From the NCBI RefSeq assembly GCF_000934605.2, contig NZ_CP010897.2, positions 3,038,001 to 3,102,000 of the forward strand: a DNA stretch of 64,000 nt, read 5' to 3'. Positions 9,101 through 20,961 of the stretch are shown here, piece after piece. The stretch's first letter is position 1, and the number at the start of each line of letters is the position of its first letter. This DNA comes from Pandoraea vervacti. Its GTDB lineage: Bacteria; Pseudomonadota; Gammaproteobacteria; Burkholderiales; Burkholderiaceae. Made by a program: the position numbers and the translations under genes. A model generated the notes under the pieces. The model was given only the letters and a program-made list of their open reading frames with translations, was not told where the DNA came from and made no database searches.

Positions 9101-10375
9101 TCAGCGTGCTTTGGCAGGCAGAATCTTGCCGGATACCTCGCCAAAGCCGACGCGGTAGCCGTCGCCCTGACACCAGCCGGCCATCACGACGGTGTCACCG
9201 TCTTCGATGAACGTACGCTTCGCGCCGCTGGCCAGCGTGATCGGGTTCTTGCCGTTCCACGTCAATTCGAGAAGGCTGCCGAACGAATCCGGCGTCGGAC
9301 CGCTGATCGTGCCCGAGCCCATCAGGTCGCCCACGCGCACGTTGCAACCCGACACGGTGTGGTGAGCAAACTGTTGCGCCATGCTCCAGTACATGTGACG
9401 GAAGTTGGTGCGACAGATGGATGTCGGCTCGGCGTCGCCCTCCGCCTGCAGCAGCACTTCGAGTTCGATGTTGAACGCATGCTTGCCCTGCTGCTGCAAA
9501 TACGAGAGAGGTTCCGGCGTTTGTTGCGGGCCGGCGACGCGGAACGGCTCCAGCGCTTGCATTGTGACCACCCACGGCGAGATGGAGGTACCGAACGTCT
9601 TCGCATTGAACGGCCCGAGCGGCACGTATTCCCATTGCTGCAAATCTCGGGCGGACCAGTCATTGAGCACCACCATGCCGAAGATTGCCGCTTCGGCGTC
9701 TTCCACGCTCAGCGATTCGCCCAGTGCAGTATCGCGGCCGACGATGAAGCCGGTTTCGAGTTCGAAGTCGAGCTTGCGGCAGGCATCGAAAATCGGACGC
9801 GCTTGGTCCGGCAGCTTGATCTGCCCGTTCGGACGATGCAGCGGCGTGCCGCTCACCACCACCGAGCTGGCACGCCCGTTGTAACCGATCGGGATCTCGA
9901 GCCAGTTCGGCAACAGTGCATTGGCGGGGTCGCGGAACATGCTGCCGACGTTGGTCGCATGCTCTTTGGACGAATAGAAATCGGTGTAGCCCGGCACGTC
10001 GACCGGCAAATGCAGCGTAGCCTGCGCGAGCGGCACGAGCGCCTGCGCCTTGAGCGCGGCGTTCTCGCGTAGCGATGCGTCGCCATCGGCGGCCAGCAGC
10101 GATGTCAGGCGGGCACGTGTGGCACGCCATGCGGCGCTGCCCAGCGCAACGAAGGCATTGATCGATGCCTGGGCGAACACCGGCACATCGCCGGCCTTGA
10201 GCACGCCCGCCGCTTCGAGCGCCGCCAGATCGAGCACCTGATCGCCGATCGCAACGCCCACGCGCGGCGTGGGTTGTGCTTGCGTGCTGAAAACACCGTA
10301 CGGCAGGTTTTGCAGCGGGAAATCCGTCACGCCGGTGTTGGCGGACGCGACCCAGCTTTGCGGGAGAGCAGACAT
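9101..10375 (-). CDS. fahA: Fumarylacetoacetase
   Basis: Final enzyme of tyrosine/phenylalanine catabolism through homogentisate, cleaving fumarylacetoacetate to fumarate and acetoacetate. From the ATG at 10375 it has 424 residues, the normal length. Family features are FYSSKEHATNVGSMFRDP, the metal-binding region ETGFIVGRD, VLNDWSARDLQQWEYVPLGP, and GDLMGSGTISGPTPDSFGSL near the C-terminus. The start is supported by AAGGAA seven bases upstream; the longer frame to 10441 has no such site. It lies 100 bases downstream of hmgA on the same strand, forming the usual hmgA-fahA unit. A maleylacetoacetate isomerase gene is not in the window. Confidence 0.96.
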   Translation of the reverse strand: MSALPQSWVASANTGVTDFPLQNLPYGVFSTQAQPTPRVGVAIGDQVLDLAALEAAGVLKAGDVPVFAQASINAFVALGSAAWRATRARLTSLLAADGDASLRENAALKAQALVPLAQATLHLPVDVPGYTDFYSSKEHATNVGSMFRDPANALLPNWLEIPIGYNGRASSVVVSGTPLHRPNGQIKLPDQARPIFDACRKLDFELETGFIVGRDTALGESLSVEDAEAAIFGMVVLNDWSARDLQQWEYVPLGPFNAKTFGTSISPWVVTMQALEPFRVAGPQQTPEPLSYLQQQGKHAFNIELEVLLQAEGDAEPTSICRTNFRHMYWSMAQQFAHHTVSGCNVRVGDLMGSGTISGPTPDSFGSLLELTWNGKNPITLASGAKRTFIEDGDTVVMAGWCQGDGYRVGFGEVSGKILPAKAR

Positions 10376-10475
10376 GTGGAATTCCTTGTTCGAGGTAACG
10401 CTCAGGCCGACCGAGCGCATCACCTGCGCCGGGTCGGCCATCTTGATAATGAGAGGTGTTGTGGCGCGATGCCGC

Positions 10476-11795
10476 TTACTTCCGGTTCGGGTTGAAGTGC
10501 TTCTTCAACCCCTGCCAGCACGTGTAGTAGTTGTCTTGCAACTGCTTGGTCTCCAGCGCAAAACGCGTCGGACGAATGACCGCGGGCGTCTCGAACATGA
10601 AGGCCATCGTCGCGTCGACCTTGTGCGGCTTGCTCGTGTCGGCGGCGGACGCCTTCTCGAACGTGTCCGCATCGGGGCCGTGACCCGACATGCAGTTGTG
10701 CAGACTCGCGCCACCCGGCACGAACCCTTCGGCCTTGGCGTCGTACACGCCGTGGATCAGGCCCATGAACTCGCTGGCAATGTTGCGGTGGAACCAGGGC
10801 GGACGGAACGAGTTTTCCATCGCCAGCCAACGCGGCGGGAAAATAACGAAGTCGATGTCGTCCACGCCCGGCGTGTTGCTCTGCGACTGCAGCACCAGAA
10901 AGATCGACGGATCCGGGTGATCGTAGCTGATGGACCCGATCGTATTGAAGTGCCGCAAATCGTACTTGTAGGGCGCGTAGTTGCCATGCCAGGCGACGAC
11001 ATCGAGCGGCGAGTGACCGATATCGGCACGCCACAGCGCGCCGCCGAACTTGGCGACGAGTTCGAAGTCGCCTTCCACGTCTTCGTAAGCCGCGACCGGC
11101 GTGAGGAAATCACGCGGATTGGCCAGCCCGTTGGAGCCGATGGGGCCCAGATCCGGCAGGCGGAACAGCGCACCATAGTTCTCGCACACGTAGCCGCGCG
11201 CCCGCCCGTCGGGCAGCGTGACCCGAAAGCGCACGCCGCGCGGCAACACAGCGATCTCGTACGGCTCGACCTGGAGGACACCGAATTCGGTAGCGATGCG
11301 CAACCGCCCTTCCTGCGGCACGATCAGCAGTTCCCCGTCGGCGTTGTAGAAAAAGCGACCGTCCATCGACTTGTTCGCGGCGTAGACGTGAATACCGCAG
11401 CCATGACCCGCGTCGGGACTACCGTTGCCGGCCATCGTCACCATGCCATCGACAAAATCGGTCGGCGTGTCGGGCATCGGCAGCGGGTCCCAGCGCATCT
11501 GGTTAGGCGGGGTCGGTACGTCGTCGAAACGGCTCAGCCAACGTGCGTTCTCCACCGGCGTGAACGGCTTGTGCATGGCAGCAGGACGAATGCGGTAGAC
11601 CCACGAGCGACGATTATGGCCGCGCGGTGCGGTGAAGGCCGTACCGGAGAGTTGTTCGGCGTAGAGGCCGTAGGGCGCCCGCTGCGGCGAGTTCTGCCCG
11701 ATAGGCAGCGCGCCGGGCAAGGCCTCCGTCGCGAACTCGTTGATAAAGCCGGACAGGTAACCCAACTCCCCCTGAATTTGGTCTGCTTGACGCAT
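10476..11795 (-). CDS. hmgA: Homogentisate 1,2-dioxygenase
   Basis: Iron(II)-dependent ring-cleaving dioxygenase turning homogentisate into maleylacetoacetate. The 439-residue product carries the family segments GELLIVPQEGRLRIATEFG, LVAKFGGALWRADIGHSPLD, VAWHGNYAPYKYDLRHFN and FMGLIHGVYDAKAEGFVPGG, the last including iron-ligand His and Glu positions of the C-terminal domain. I chose the ATG at 11795 (MRQADQIQGELGYLSGF), preceded by AGGAGA and GAGGT in the leader; the frame extends to 11924, but those residues do not look like the family. It is divergent from a LysR regulator and heads the hmgA-fahA operon. Confidence 0.96.
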   Translation of the reverse strand: MRQADQIQGELGYLSGFINEFATEALPGALPIGQNSPQRAPYGLYAEQLSGTAFTAPRGHNRRSWVYRIRPAAMHKPFTPVENARWLSRFDDVPTPPNQMRWDPLPMPDTPTDFVDGMVTMAGNGSPDAGHGCGIHVYAANKSMDGRFFYNADGELLIVPQEGRLRIATEFGVLQVEPYEIAVLPRGVRFRVTLPDGRARGYVCENYGALFRLPDLGPIGSNGLANPRDFLTPVAAYEDVEGDFELVAKFGGALWRADIGHSPLDVVAWHGNYAPYKYDLRHFNTIGSISYDHPDPSIFLVLQSQSNTPGVDDIDFVIFPPRWLAMENSFRPPWFHRNIASEFMGLIHGVYDAKAEGFVPGGASLHNCMSGHGPDADTFEKASAADTSKPHKVDATMAFMFETPAVIRPTRFALETKQLQDNYYTCWQGLKKHFNPNRK

Positions 11796-11861
11796 GAATG
11801 ACCTCGTCTCCTGATATCGAATGCAAACATTGTCCGCCAAGCGACCAAATTTTGCGATATA

Positions 11862-11882
11862 AATAGAGAAATCCACTCTATT
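11862..11882. promoter_or_regulatory. Inverted repeat, candidate LysR-type operator
   Basis: AATAGAG at 11862-11868 and CTCTATT at 11876-11882 form a perfect 7 bp dyad with a 7 nt spacer in the AT-rich gap between hmgA and the divergent LysR gene. Position and symmetry fit a LysR-type regulator site controlling both promoters. Assignment is by position only. Confidence 0.55.
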
Positions 11883-11927
11883 CACATTGCGAATATTACG
11901 TCGGGAATCCGCGATGTCAGCCACACC

Positions 11928-12833
11928 ATGATTTCGTTACGTGATGTCGACCTGAACCTGCTCGTCGTGTTTCATGCGGTGCTTACCCACCGCAGTATTT
12001 CCCAGGCCGCGCGGGCGCTTGGGCTGTCGCAGCCGGCTGTCAGCAACGGACTGGCGCGCCTGCGTCAAACGTTCGCAGACGAGTTGTTCACGCGAACCAG
12101 CACAGGCATGCAGCCCACGCCGTTTGCCGAGGCGCTGGCCGAACCGGTGTCCGCAGCACTGGCGGGGATTTCGCGGGCGATCAATCACCGTGAGGCGTTC
12201 GACCCGCCAAGCAGTCAGCGAGAATTTACGTTGGCAATGACCGATGTGGGCGAGGTGTATTTCATGCCCGCGCTGATCGACCTGTGCACGCATTTGGCTC
12301 CGGGCATTCGGATCCGCACGGTTCGGACGACCTTGCCCGACCTCAAGGAGGCGATGGCAGCCGGGCGAATCGATCTCGCGGTGGGCGCATTTGACGATTT
12401 GACGGGCCCGTTTTTCCAGCGTCGGCTGTTCAGTCAGCAATACGTGAGCATGTTTCGTGTCGGACACCCGCTCGACACGCCCGAAGCCGGCCTGGCGGAA
12501 TTCAGGGCAGCGCGGCATCTGTTCGTGGCGACGGGCGACAACCCGTACGCACGCGTCAATCAATTGCTTGCGCAGGCCGGCTTCGGTAGCGATGCCAACT
12601 TCTGGGTCCCGCATTTCATCGCAGTACCCTATGTGGTGAGCACGAACGACCTGGTGGTCACCGTGCCCCAGAAGTTCGCCGAACGTGCGGCGGCCCCGTT
12701 CGGCTTGCGCTTCGTCAAACCTCCGCTGCGTCTGCCTGCCCTGCAAACCAATGTGTTCTGGCACCGGCGCTACCATCAGGACGCCGGCAACCAGTGGTTA
12801 CGTCAGTTGATTTCGGAACATTTCGTGGAATAG
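11928..12833 (+). CDS. LysR family transcriptional regulator
   Basis: A 301-residue LysR-type regulator. The winged helix-turn-helix is at residues 4-65 (DLNLLVVFHAVLTHRSISQA, LGLSQPAVSNGLARLRQTF), of the NodD/LinR-like subgroup that opens with RDVDLNLL. The C-terminal two thirds form the usual periplasmic-binding-protein-like effector domain. It is divergent from hmgA and separated by 132 bases containing an inverted repeat, so it is the likely regulator of homogentisate degradation. The effector could be homogentisate or an upstream aromatic, but that is inference. Confidence 0.92.
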   Translation: MISLRDVDLNLLVVFHAVLTHRSISQAARALGLSQPAVSNGLARLRQTFADELFTRTSTGMQPTPFAEALAEPVSAALAGISRAINHREAFDPPSSQREFTLAMTDVGEVYFMPALIDLCTHLAPGIRIRTVRTTLPDLKEAMAAGRIDLAVGAFDDLTGPFFQRRLFSQQYVSMFRVGHPLDTPEAGLAEFRAARHLFVATGDNPYARVNQLLAQAGFGSDANFWVPHFIAVPYVVSTNDLVVTVPQKFAERAAAPFGLRFVKPPLRLPALQTNVFWHRRYHQDAGNQWLRQLISEHFVE

Positions 12834-12934
12834 GCAAACCGATGGCCCGCCAGACGCGGCACATCACAGCGGATTTCATCGCCGTCGTCGCCATCCCCGT
12901 GATCGCCGCGCATCGACGGACCGCAAACGCGCCC

Positions 12935-16333
<3,399 letters not shown>

Positions 16334-16353
16334 CGTCGGTGAGCGCGGCGGAC

Positions 16354-17028
16354 TCAGGCGGCACTCGGCGCTTCGGCATCGCCGTCACGCGAGAACTGGA
16401 CCGGACTCGATACATGCAACTTGAACAGTTCCATGTCGGTGCGGCAACCCAGCTTGCACATCGCCATGCGCTTCTGGTTGTTGATCGTCTTGGCCGAACG
16501 CTTGAGCGCGCCCGCGATCTGGGACACATTCTGGCCGTCCAGGTACATACGCAGCACTTCCATTTCTTTGGGCGAAAGCGGACGGCGGGCCGTCGGCTTG
16601 CGGCGCATCTGCTCTTCGAGAATCTGCTCCGCCCGGCCGCCACGGTAGCTCATGCCCCGACGGCAACGCTCGACGCACACCGTGATTTCGCGCAAATCGT
16701 CCGATTTCGTCATCACGCCAAGCACGCCGCAACTGTCGAGTGCATGGATGATTGCGGGCTGCTCGATCGAGGTGAACACGATGATCTTCACATCGGGATA
16801 CTTGCGGCGCACGCGATTGATCATGACGAGGCCATCGCCAAACGCACCGCCCGGCATGCAGTAATCCGTGATCAGGACGTCGACGGAATTCGTCTCCAGC
16901 GCCTTGAACAACTCCGTCGAGTTGGAGACAGGGGGCAGAACGTGAAAACCCGGGTCCGGGGAAAGCATTTCACGCAGCGTGGAGGCCACGATCGGATGAT
17001 CGTCGGCAATCAGAATCTTCACCATCAT
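16354..17028 (-). CDS. RcsB-like response regulator (NarL/LuxR type)
   Basis: A 224-residue response regulator, likely the output of the hybrid kinase encoded next to it. The receiver spans 3-125 (VKILIADDHP; phospho-Asp in LITDYCMPGGAFGDG; KS in VMTKSDD). The C-terminal LuxR-type helix-turn-helix has LSPKEMEVLRMYLDGQNVSQ and KTINNQKRMAMCKLG. The MPG-x-x-x-GDG loop and the QKRMAMCKLG helix closely resemble enterobacterial RcsB (MPGDKYGDG, QKKSAMMKLG) rather than NarL proper. Orthology is not proven; RcsB-like regulators occur in several beta-proteobacteria. It is transcribed first in a two-gene unit with the kinase. Confidence 0.9.
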   Translation of the reverse strand: MMVKILIADDHPIVASTLREMLSPDPGFHVLPPVSNSTELFKALETNSVDVLITDYCMPGGAFGDGLVMINRVRRKYPDVKIIVFTSIEQPAIIHALDSCGVLGVMTKSDDLREITVCVERCRRGMSYRGGRAEQILEEQMRRKPTARRPLSPKEMEVLRMYLDGQNVSQIAGALKRSAKTINNQKRMAMCKLGCRTDMELFKLHVSSPVQFSRDGDAEAPSAA

Positions 17029-17235
17029 TTGCAGGATCCTTTTAAAAGAAGTCAGCCGTGGGCGCGCGCGATCCTTCGCCGTGTCTACGCGTCATGGCTT
17101 CCCAAAAGAGGAATGTGCGTCTTGGCAACGCACGCGTTGGTCACTCAGGCGTGACCGCATTGCTGCTGGGCGACGATGCGGGACCCGGCAGTCCGGCGCG
17201 CACGAGCCACGCATGGCCCCCGCCCCGCTGCCGCG

Positions 17236-17748
17236 CTATCCAGCGCTACCGACGATTTCGGCCGCTCCGGGCCCGTCGACGGTGGTCCACGCCGAGCACG
17301 TCTTGTGCCCTGTCAACCGGGATGTGCCCTCGCCGATGACCGGCTTGACACAGTATCGAATGCGAACGCCGCGCAGCCCCGCCGACGGCATCATGTCCCG
17401 CGCCCGACCGACGACACGGATGCGTGTCGGTCCTGCGGCGGCTTCCCACAAATGGACGCTGTCGGTCTCGGGCCAGTCCGCCATCCATCGATAGGTGCCG
17501 CTCACGACGGTGCCAACCTGCGGCGTCGCGCTCATCTTCACTGCCGCAGCCACCGGCCGCATTCGCGTTTCAACCTCTCGCGTCACCCCAGCCGAAGCAA
17601 CCGGAGGCTCCACTCGCGCCAGCGACGCACCGTCGCTCTCCGATTCGAAAGTGGGGCCGGTCGCGCTCGCTGTCGACGCCTTGTATTCGCTACATCCGGC
17701 AAGCAGCGCAATAACCAGCGTGCCGCTCAGCCTTTTCACTGTCGTCAC
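17236..17748 (-). CDS. Putative lipoprotein of unknown function
   Basis: About 170 residues with a clear lipoprotein signal: VKRLSGTLVIALLAGCSEYK, where the lipobox LLAGC marks the lipidated cysteine. The mature part has no domain I recognise; a C-terminal segment with YRWMADWPETDSVHLWEAA and IRYCVKPV...HKTCSAW contains two cysteines and looks beta-rich. The frame stays open to 17844 but the leader there is not signal-like, so I use the GTG at 17748; a GTG at 17739 is equally possible. It precedes the RcsB-like gene on the same strand by about 200 bases, and its own upstream region holds RcsB-box-like motifs, so it may be an accessory or target of that system. Confidence 0.65.
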   Translation of the reverse strand: MTTVKRLSGTLVIALLAGCSEYKASTASATGPTFESESDGASLARVEPPVASAGVTREVETRMRPVAAAVKMSATPQVGTVVSGTYRWMADWPETDSVHLWEAAAGPTRIRVVGRARDMMPSAGLRGVRIRYCVKPVIGEGTSRLTGHKTCSAWTTVDGPGAAEIVGSAG

Positions 17749-18289
17749 GGCGCGTCGTCCCGTTGCCAGCCTGGCGGTCGGGCAGCGAGACGGACTGGGA
17801 AGGAAAGAGTCAACGTGTGTTGGGATCATCTGGTCCATTACCAATCGTTTCGCCGCGTGACAATCGAACGTTACGCGTCGTTTTTACGACCAGCGGAAAT
17901 ATAGGATAAATCTACAAAACCCTACCGTTTTGGAACTCTTTATAGGAAACATCCTAGTCCAAATTAGGAGGATTACTGTTCGCGTTGCGCGCGGCGCACG
18001 CATCGCATGCACACGCGATGCGGGAATAACTCAAATGACGTAGCGTCGGCGCGAATGCCGCGTTCTGATGGACAGACGGGCGAAGAAAAGATTCATTTGA
18101 AAAGCACCGGGTACGTGAATCATCGGCGGTGTACCGAAGTGATGCGCAGCGTGTGCGGATCTTCTGTTAACGCATCACTTCACTCGAAAGACGTTGCGAA
18201 TTTCGAGAGATATACGTGCTGCCATCCGTCGCATGAAAAGGATTGACCGCGCCGATAAAACGTACGCGGCATCGGGCGCGAGGCGATGC
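17749..18289. other. 540 bp AT-richer non-coding region with repeated TAGGA motifs
   Basis: No convincing gene: a 79-codon plus-strand frame at 18007-18246 has no ribosome site or recognisable product. The stretch 17880-17980 is distinctly AT-rich compared with its surroundings and contains TAGGA at 17902, 17943 and 17965, that is 41 and 22 bases apart, close to whole helical turns. It lies upstream of the lipoprotein gene and is the best place for promoter and activator sites. Confidence 0.55.
17943..17956. promoter_or_regulatory. RcsB-box-like dyad
   Basis: TAGGAAACATCCTA is a perfect 5 bp dyad (TAGGA-N4-TCCTA) with the length and end sequence of enterobacterial RcsB/RcsAB boxes (TAAGAATATTCCTA type, 10 of 14 matching by eye). 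It sits about 195 bases upstream of the lipoprotein start and about 0.9 kb from the RcsB-like gene. Function is inferred. Confidence 0.45.
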
Positions 18290-19141
18290 TCACGCGCCGA
18301 GGGCTTTCACGACCATGCCGAATGCCACGACCGCCATGAGCGCCGAGAAAATCTGCTGGAGCCGCGAGGCGGCCAGACGCGGTGCGAGGGCACGACCGAG
18401 CACCATGCCCGCCACGGCGCCCAGCACGAACGTCCAGCCCTGCATGCCCGGGTGCATGCCGTGCCACCACGCGTTGGCAACCGTACCGGCCGAAATCAGG
18501 GCAATGACGAAAAGCGACGTCGCGACCACGCCGTGCACCGTAATGTCGGTAAAGCGCCGTAGCGCGGGAACGATGACAAAGCCCCCGCCGACACCCAGTA
18601 ATCCGGACGCAAATCCCGACACCGCACCAATCAGCCCGAGCGTACTCGCCACACGACGTGTCCAGTGAAGTCGTCCGGTCGAAGGATCCATTCGGCAAGG
18701 CGGCGATGGCGACGTGCAGGGCGTCGCGCCTTCGCTCGCACCAACCGGTGGCGTGCCGGCATTGGCGCGGGACGCCCGGTACATGCGTGCCGCAACGACC
18801 AGCATGGCGAGCGCGAAGAGTCCGACAAGCCAGCGCTCGGGCAAGCGATGCGCCAGCCAACCGCCGACCGGCGCGATGCAGACGCCGATTCCCGCCATCA
18901 GCATGGCCGCACGGTACCGCACGATACCCGCACGCAGCCCCTGTGCGCTTCCAACGGCAGCGCTTGCGCCTACCGCGAGCAATGCGACCGGTCCGGCCTG
19001 CGGCACCCCCCATCCCAGTCCGAAGACCAGTGCCGGGACGGCAAATATCCCGCCTCCGGCGCCGGTCAATCCCAGGACGAGGCCGACAGCCGCGCCGAGC
19101 AAGGCCGCCGTTGGCGAAAAACTCGATAGGTCGGGGAACAT
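18290..19141 (-). CDS. TauE/SafE family membrane protein (sulfite/sulfonate exporter-like)
   Basis: A 283-residue inner-membrane protein of the TauE/SafE family, proposed exporters of sulfoacetate, sulfite or related anions. The duplicated family motif appears near the N-terminus (VGLVLGLTGAGGGIFAVPAL) and again in the second half (SGFASGLLGVGGGFVIVPAL), with about eight hydrophobic segments overall. I chose ATG 19141 (MFPDLSSFSPTAALLG); the frame extends a further 15 residues upstream. The substrate cannot be deduced, and neighbours give no hint. Confidence 0.9.
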   Translation of the reverse strand: MFPDLSSFSPTAALLGAAVGLVLGLTGAGGGIFAVPALVFGLGWGVPQAGPVALLAVGASAAVGSAQGLRAGIVRYRAAMLMAGIGVCIAPVGGWLAHRLPERWLVGLFALAMLVVAARMYRASRANAGTPPVGASEGATPCTSPSPPCRMDPSTGRLHWTRRVASTLGLIGAVSGFASGLLGVGGGFVIVPALRRFTDITVHGVVATSLFVIALISAGTVANAWWHGMHPGMQGWTFVLGAVAGMVLGRALAPRLAASRLQQIFSALMAVVAFGMVVKALGA

Positions 19142-19326
19142 GGGCGAAATCCAGCAGAAAATGACCTGACCCGAAAGCCAAATCACTAATTTTCATATGC
19201 TTATTCCGATGAATTATATAGAACTGACGAATACCTCGCAAAGATCTGACCGCAGGGTGTGTTTTCCGTGGCGCGCCCCGGGACGCACGTTGATCTTCGA
19301 CGATCCTGACACGGGCGTGGCGCCCA

Positions 19327-19355
19327 AAAGAAAAGCGGCGCTACCTGCGCGCCGC
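19327..19355 (-). terminator. Intrinsic terminator of the CoA-transferase gene
   Basis: GCGGCGC (19335-19341) and GCGCCGC (19349-19355) form a 7 bp GC stem with a 7 nt loop. Read on the minus strand it is followed by TTTTCTTTT. It lies 35 bases past the stop of the minus-strand CoA-transferase gene. Confidence 0.8.
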
Positions 19356-19389
19356 CTTATCCGAAAACGTGGGAATCCTCGAAACCTGA

Positions 19390-20706
19390 CTACGTCGAAG
19401 ACGTCCGCGCTTGTCTGGCCCACAACACTGCGCTCGCATCCAGCTCGGCAAGAATATCGCCCGTGTGCGCCCCGGGCGCTGGCGGGTCGAGCCGGGTGAC
19501 GGGACTCTGTCCATTGAGCCGGACGGGCGAGACGATGGTGTGCGTCGTCTCGCCGCTAGGCAACACCATCGGACGTACCCATCCCATATGCGCTACCTGC
19601 GGGTCGGCCAGCACCCGCGAATACGTACTGATTTCGGTACACGGCACGCCAACGGCAACGAGTCGGGCCAGCCAGACACCGCGATCTTCGGCCACGAATA
19701 CCGCTTCGAGCACGTCGCGCAACGCCGCCTGATGGCGGGCGCGCTCGCGTGCATTGCCAAATCGCGGATCGTCGAGCAGATCCACGCGATGCACCAGCGC
19801 GCAAATCGACTGCCAGTGGTCCGATGCGTCGAGGTCCATGCCGAAATATCCGTCACGGGCACGGAACGTGGGCCACGGGGCCGACGGGCCACCGAAACGC
19901 TGGCCACGGGCCTGCGCCTCACCGTCCAACGGCGCGGCCAGCGGCGACGCCCTCGTGAGTCCCACGGCCTCTGCCGGCGCTTGACGCCAATGCGTCGCTG
20001 GCAGCCCTTCCCGATCACTCTGACGCAAGAGCACCGACGGCTGCACCAGACCTGCGCGCTGCGCGGCTTCGGCGCCTGCGTCGCCTGCACGCAACGCGGC
20101 GATCGCGAGCGTCGCCCCGAGCATCGGCACGTCGATATGCACGCCGCTGCCGTGCAGTTTGGCCGACACGAGCGCCGCCGACACGGAGAACGCGGCATAG
20201 AGTCCGGCCGCAAGATCCGCCACGGGCAGATCGCGCGGCGGTTCGGCGCCCTGCGACACGGCGCCCAGCATGCTTCTCAGCGCCTCGAGCGCCGGTACGC
20301 CCCCCGCCTGCGTGGCAGAGCGCGGGCCATCCTGACCGAATGCGGAAATCGACACGTAGACGAGATGGGGCTGGACGCTCGACACAGTGTCGTAACCGAG
20401 CCCGGCACGCGCCAGGGTACCCGGCGGCATGCATTCGATAATGACATCCGCACCCCGCACGAGCGTATGCGCAAGACTACGGCCTTCCAGCGTGAGCAGA
20501 TCGAGGGCGACGGAGCGCTTGTTGCGCCGCAAGCCCAATTGCGCCGATTCGCCGAGCGGGCTTTGGTGATCGTTGGACAGGTCGTCGACGGGATCGTCGA
20601 CCATAATGACGTCCGCGCCCATGTCGGCCAACAACATGCCGCAATAGGCACCCGCCGCGCCGCGACAGAACTCGATGACGCGGATCCCCGTAAGTGGTGC
20701 GTTCAA
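19390..20706 (-). CDS. CaiB/BaiF family CoA-transferase (class III)
   Basis: A class III CoA-transferase moving CoA between carboxylic acids. Family features: LTGIRVIEFCRGAAGAYCGM at the N-terminus, LLADMGADVIMVDDP, NKRSVALDLLTLEGR, YVSISAFGQDGPRS and GYFGMDLDASDHWQ. The frame is open to 20865, but homology starts at LNAPLTGIRVIEF, and a TTG codon at 20706 behind AGGGG is the likely start, giving 438 residues; no ATG is available. No partner acyl-CoA dehydrogenase or second CoA-transferase gene lies nearby, so the substrate is unknown. A good intrinsic terminator follows. Confidence 0.88.
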   Translation of the reverse strand: MNAPLTGIRVIEFCRGAAGAYCGMLLADMGADVIMVDDPVDDLSNDHQSPLGESAQLGLRRNKRSVALDLLTLEGRSLAHTLVRGADVIIECMPPGTLARAGLGYDTVSSVQPHLVYVSISAFGQDGPRSATQAGGVPALEALRSMLGAVSQGAEPPRDLPVADLAAGLYAAFSVSAALVSAKLHGSGVHIDVPMLGATLAIAALRAGDAGAEAAQRAGLVQPSVLLRQSDREGLPATHWRQAPAEAVGLTRASPLAAPLDGEAQARGQRFGGPSAPWPTFRARDGYFGMDLDASDHWQSICALVHRVDLLDDPRFGNARERARHQAALRDVLEAVFVAEDRGVWLARLVAVGVPCTEISTYSRVLADPQVAHMGWVRPMVLPSGETTHTIVSPVRLNGQSPVTRLDPPAPGAHTGDILAELDASAVLWARQARTSST

Positions 20707-20961
20707 TATCTGACCCCTATTTGCCTGACGGTCTATTGTAGTTTTCAACCCTTGGCAACCGTCTGACGCGGCGTTGAGGCATTCTAGAACAGTTATTCGA
20801 CGCCGGTCACTGCGAAAAAATGGCAGATCCGGGGCGCGTTGCCACCCGGCAACAAAGCCGTCCATACGGGCGTTAGCGTCACGCGTCCGACATGCGCATC
20901 AGGGCGCTGGCCCATCGCCCGAGCGCGGATCACACAGCCCATGGCCGTCCATCGATGTCCA

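Noticed and set aside
10269..11801. A 510-codon plus-strand frame opposite hmgA
   Set aside because: Antisense shadow of hmgA with random-like composition.
18007..18246. A 79-codon plus-strand frame in the AT-rich gap
   Set aside because: No ribosome site, no domain and odd composition; the region is more likely regulatory.
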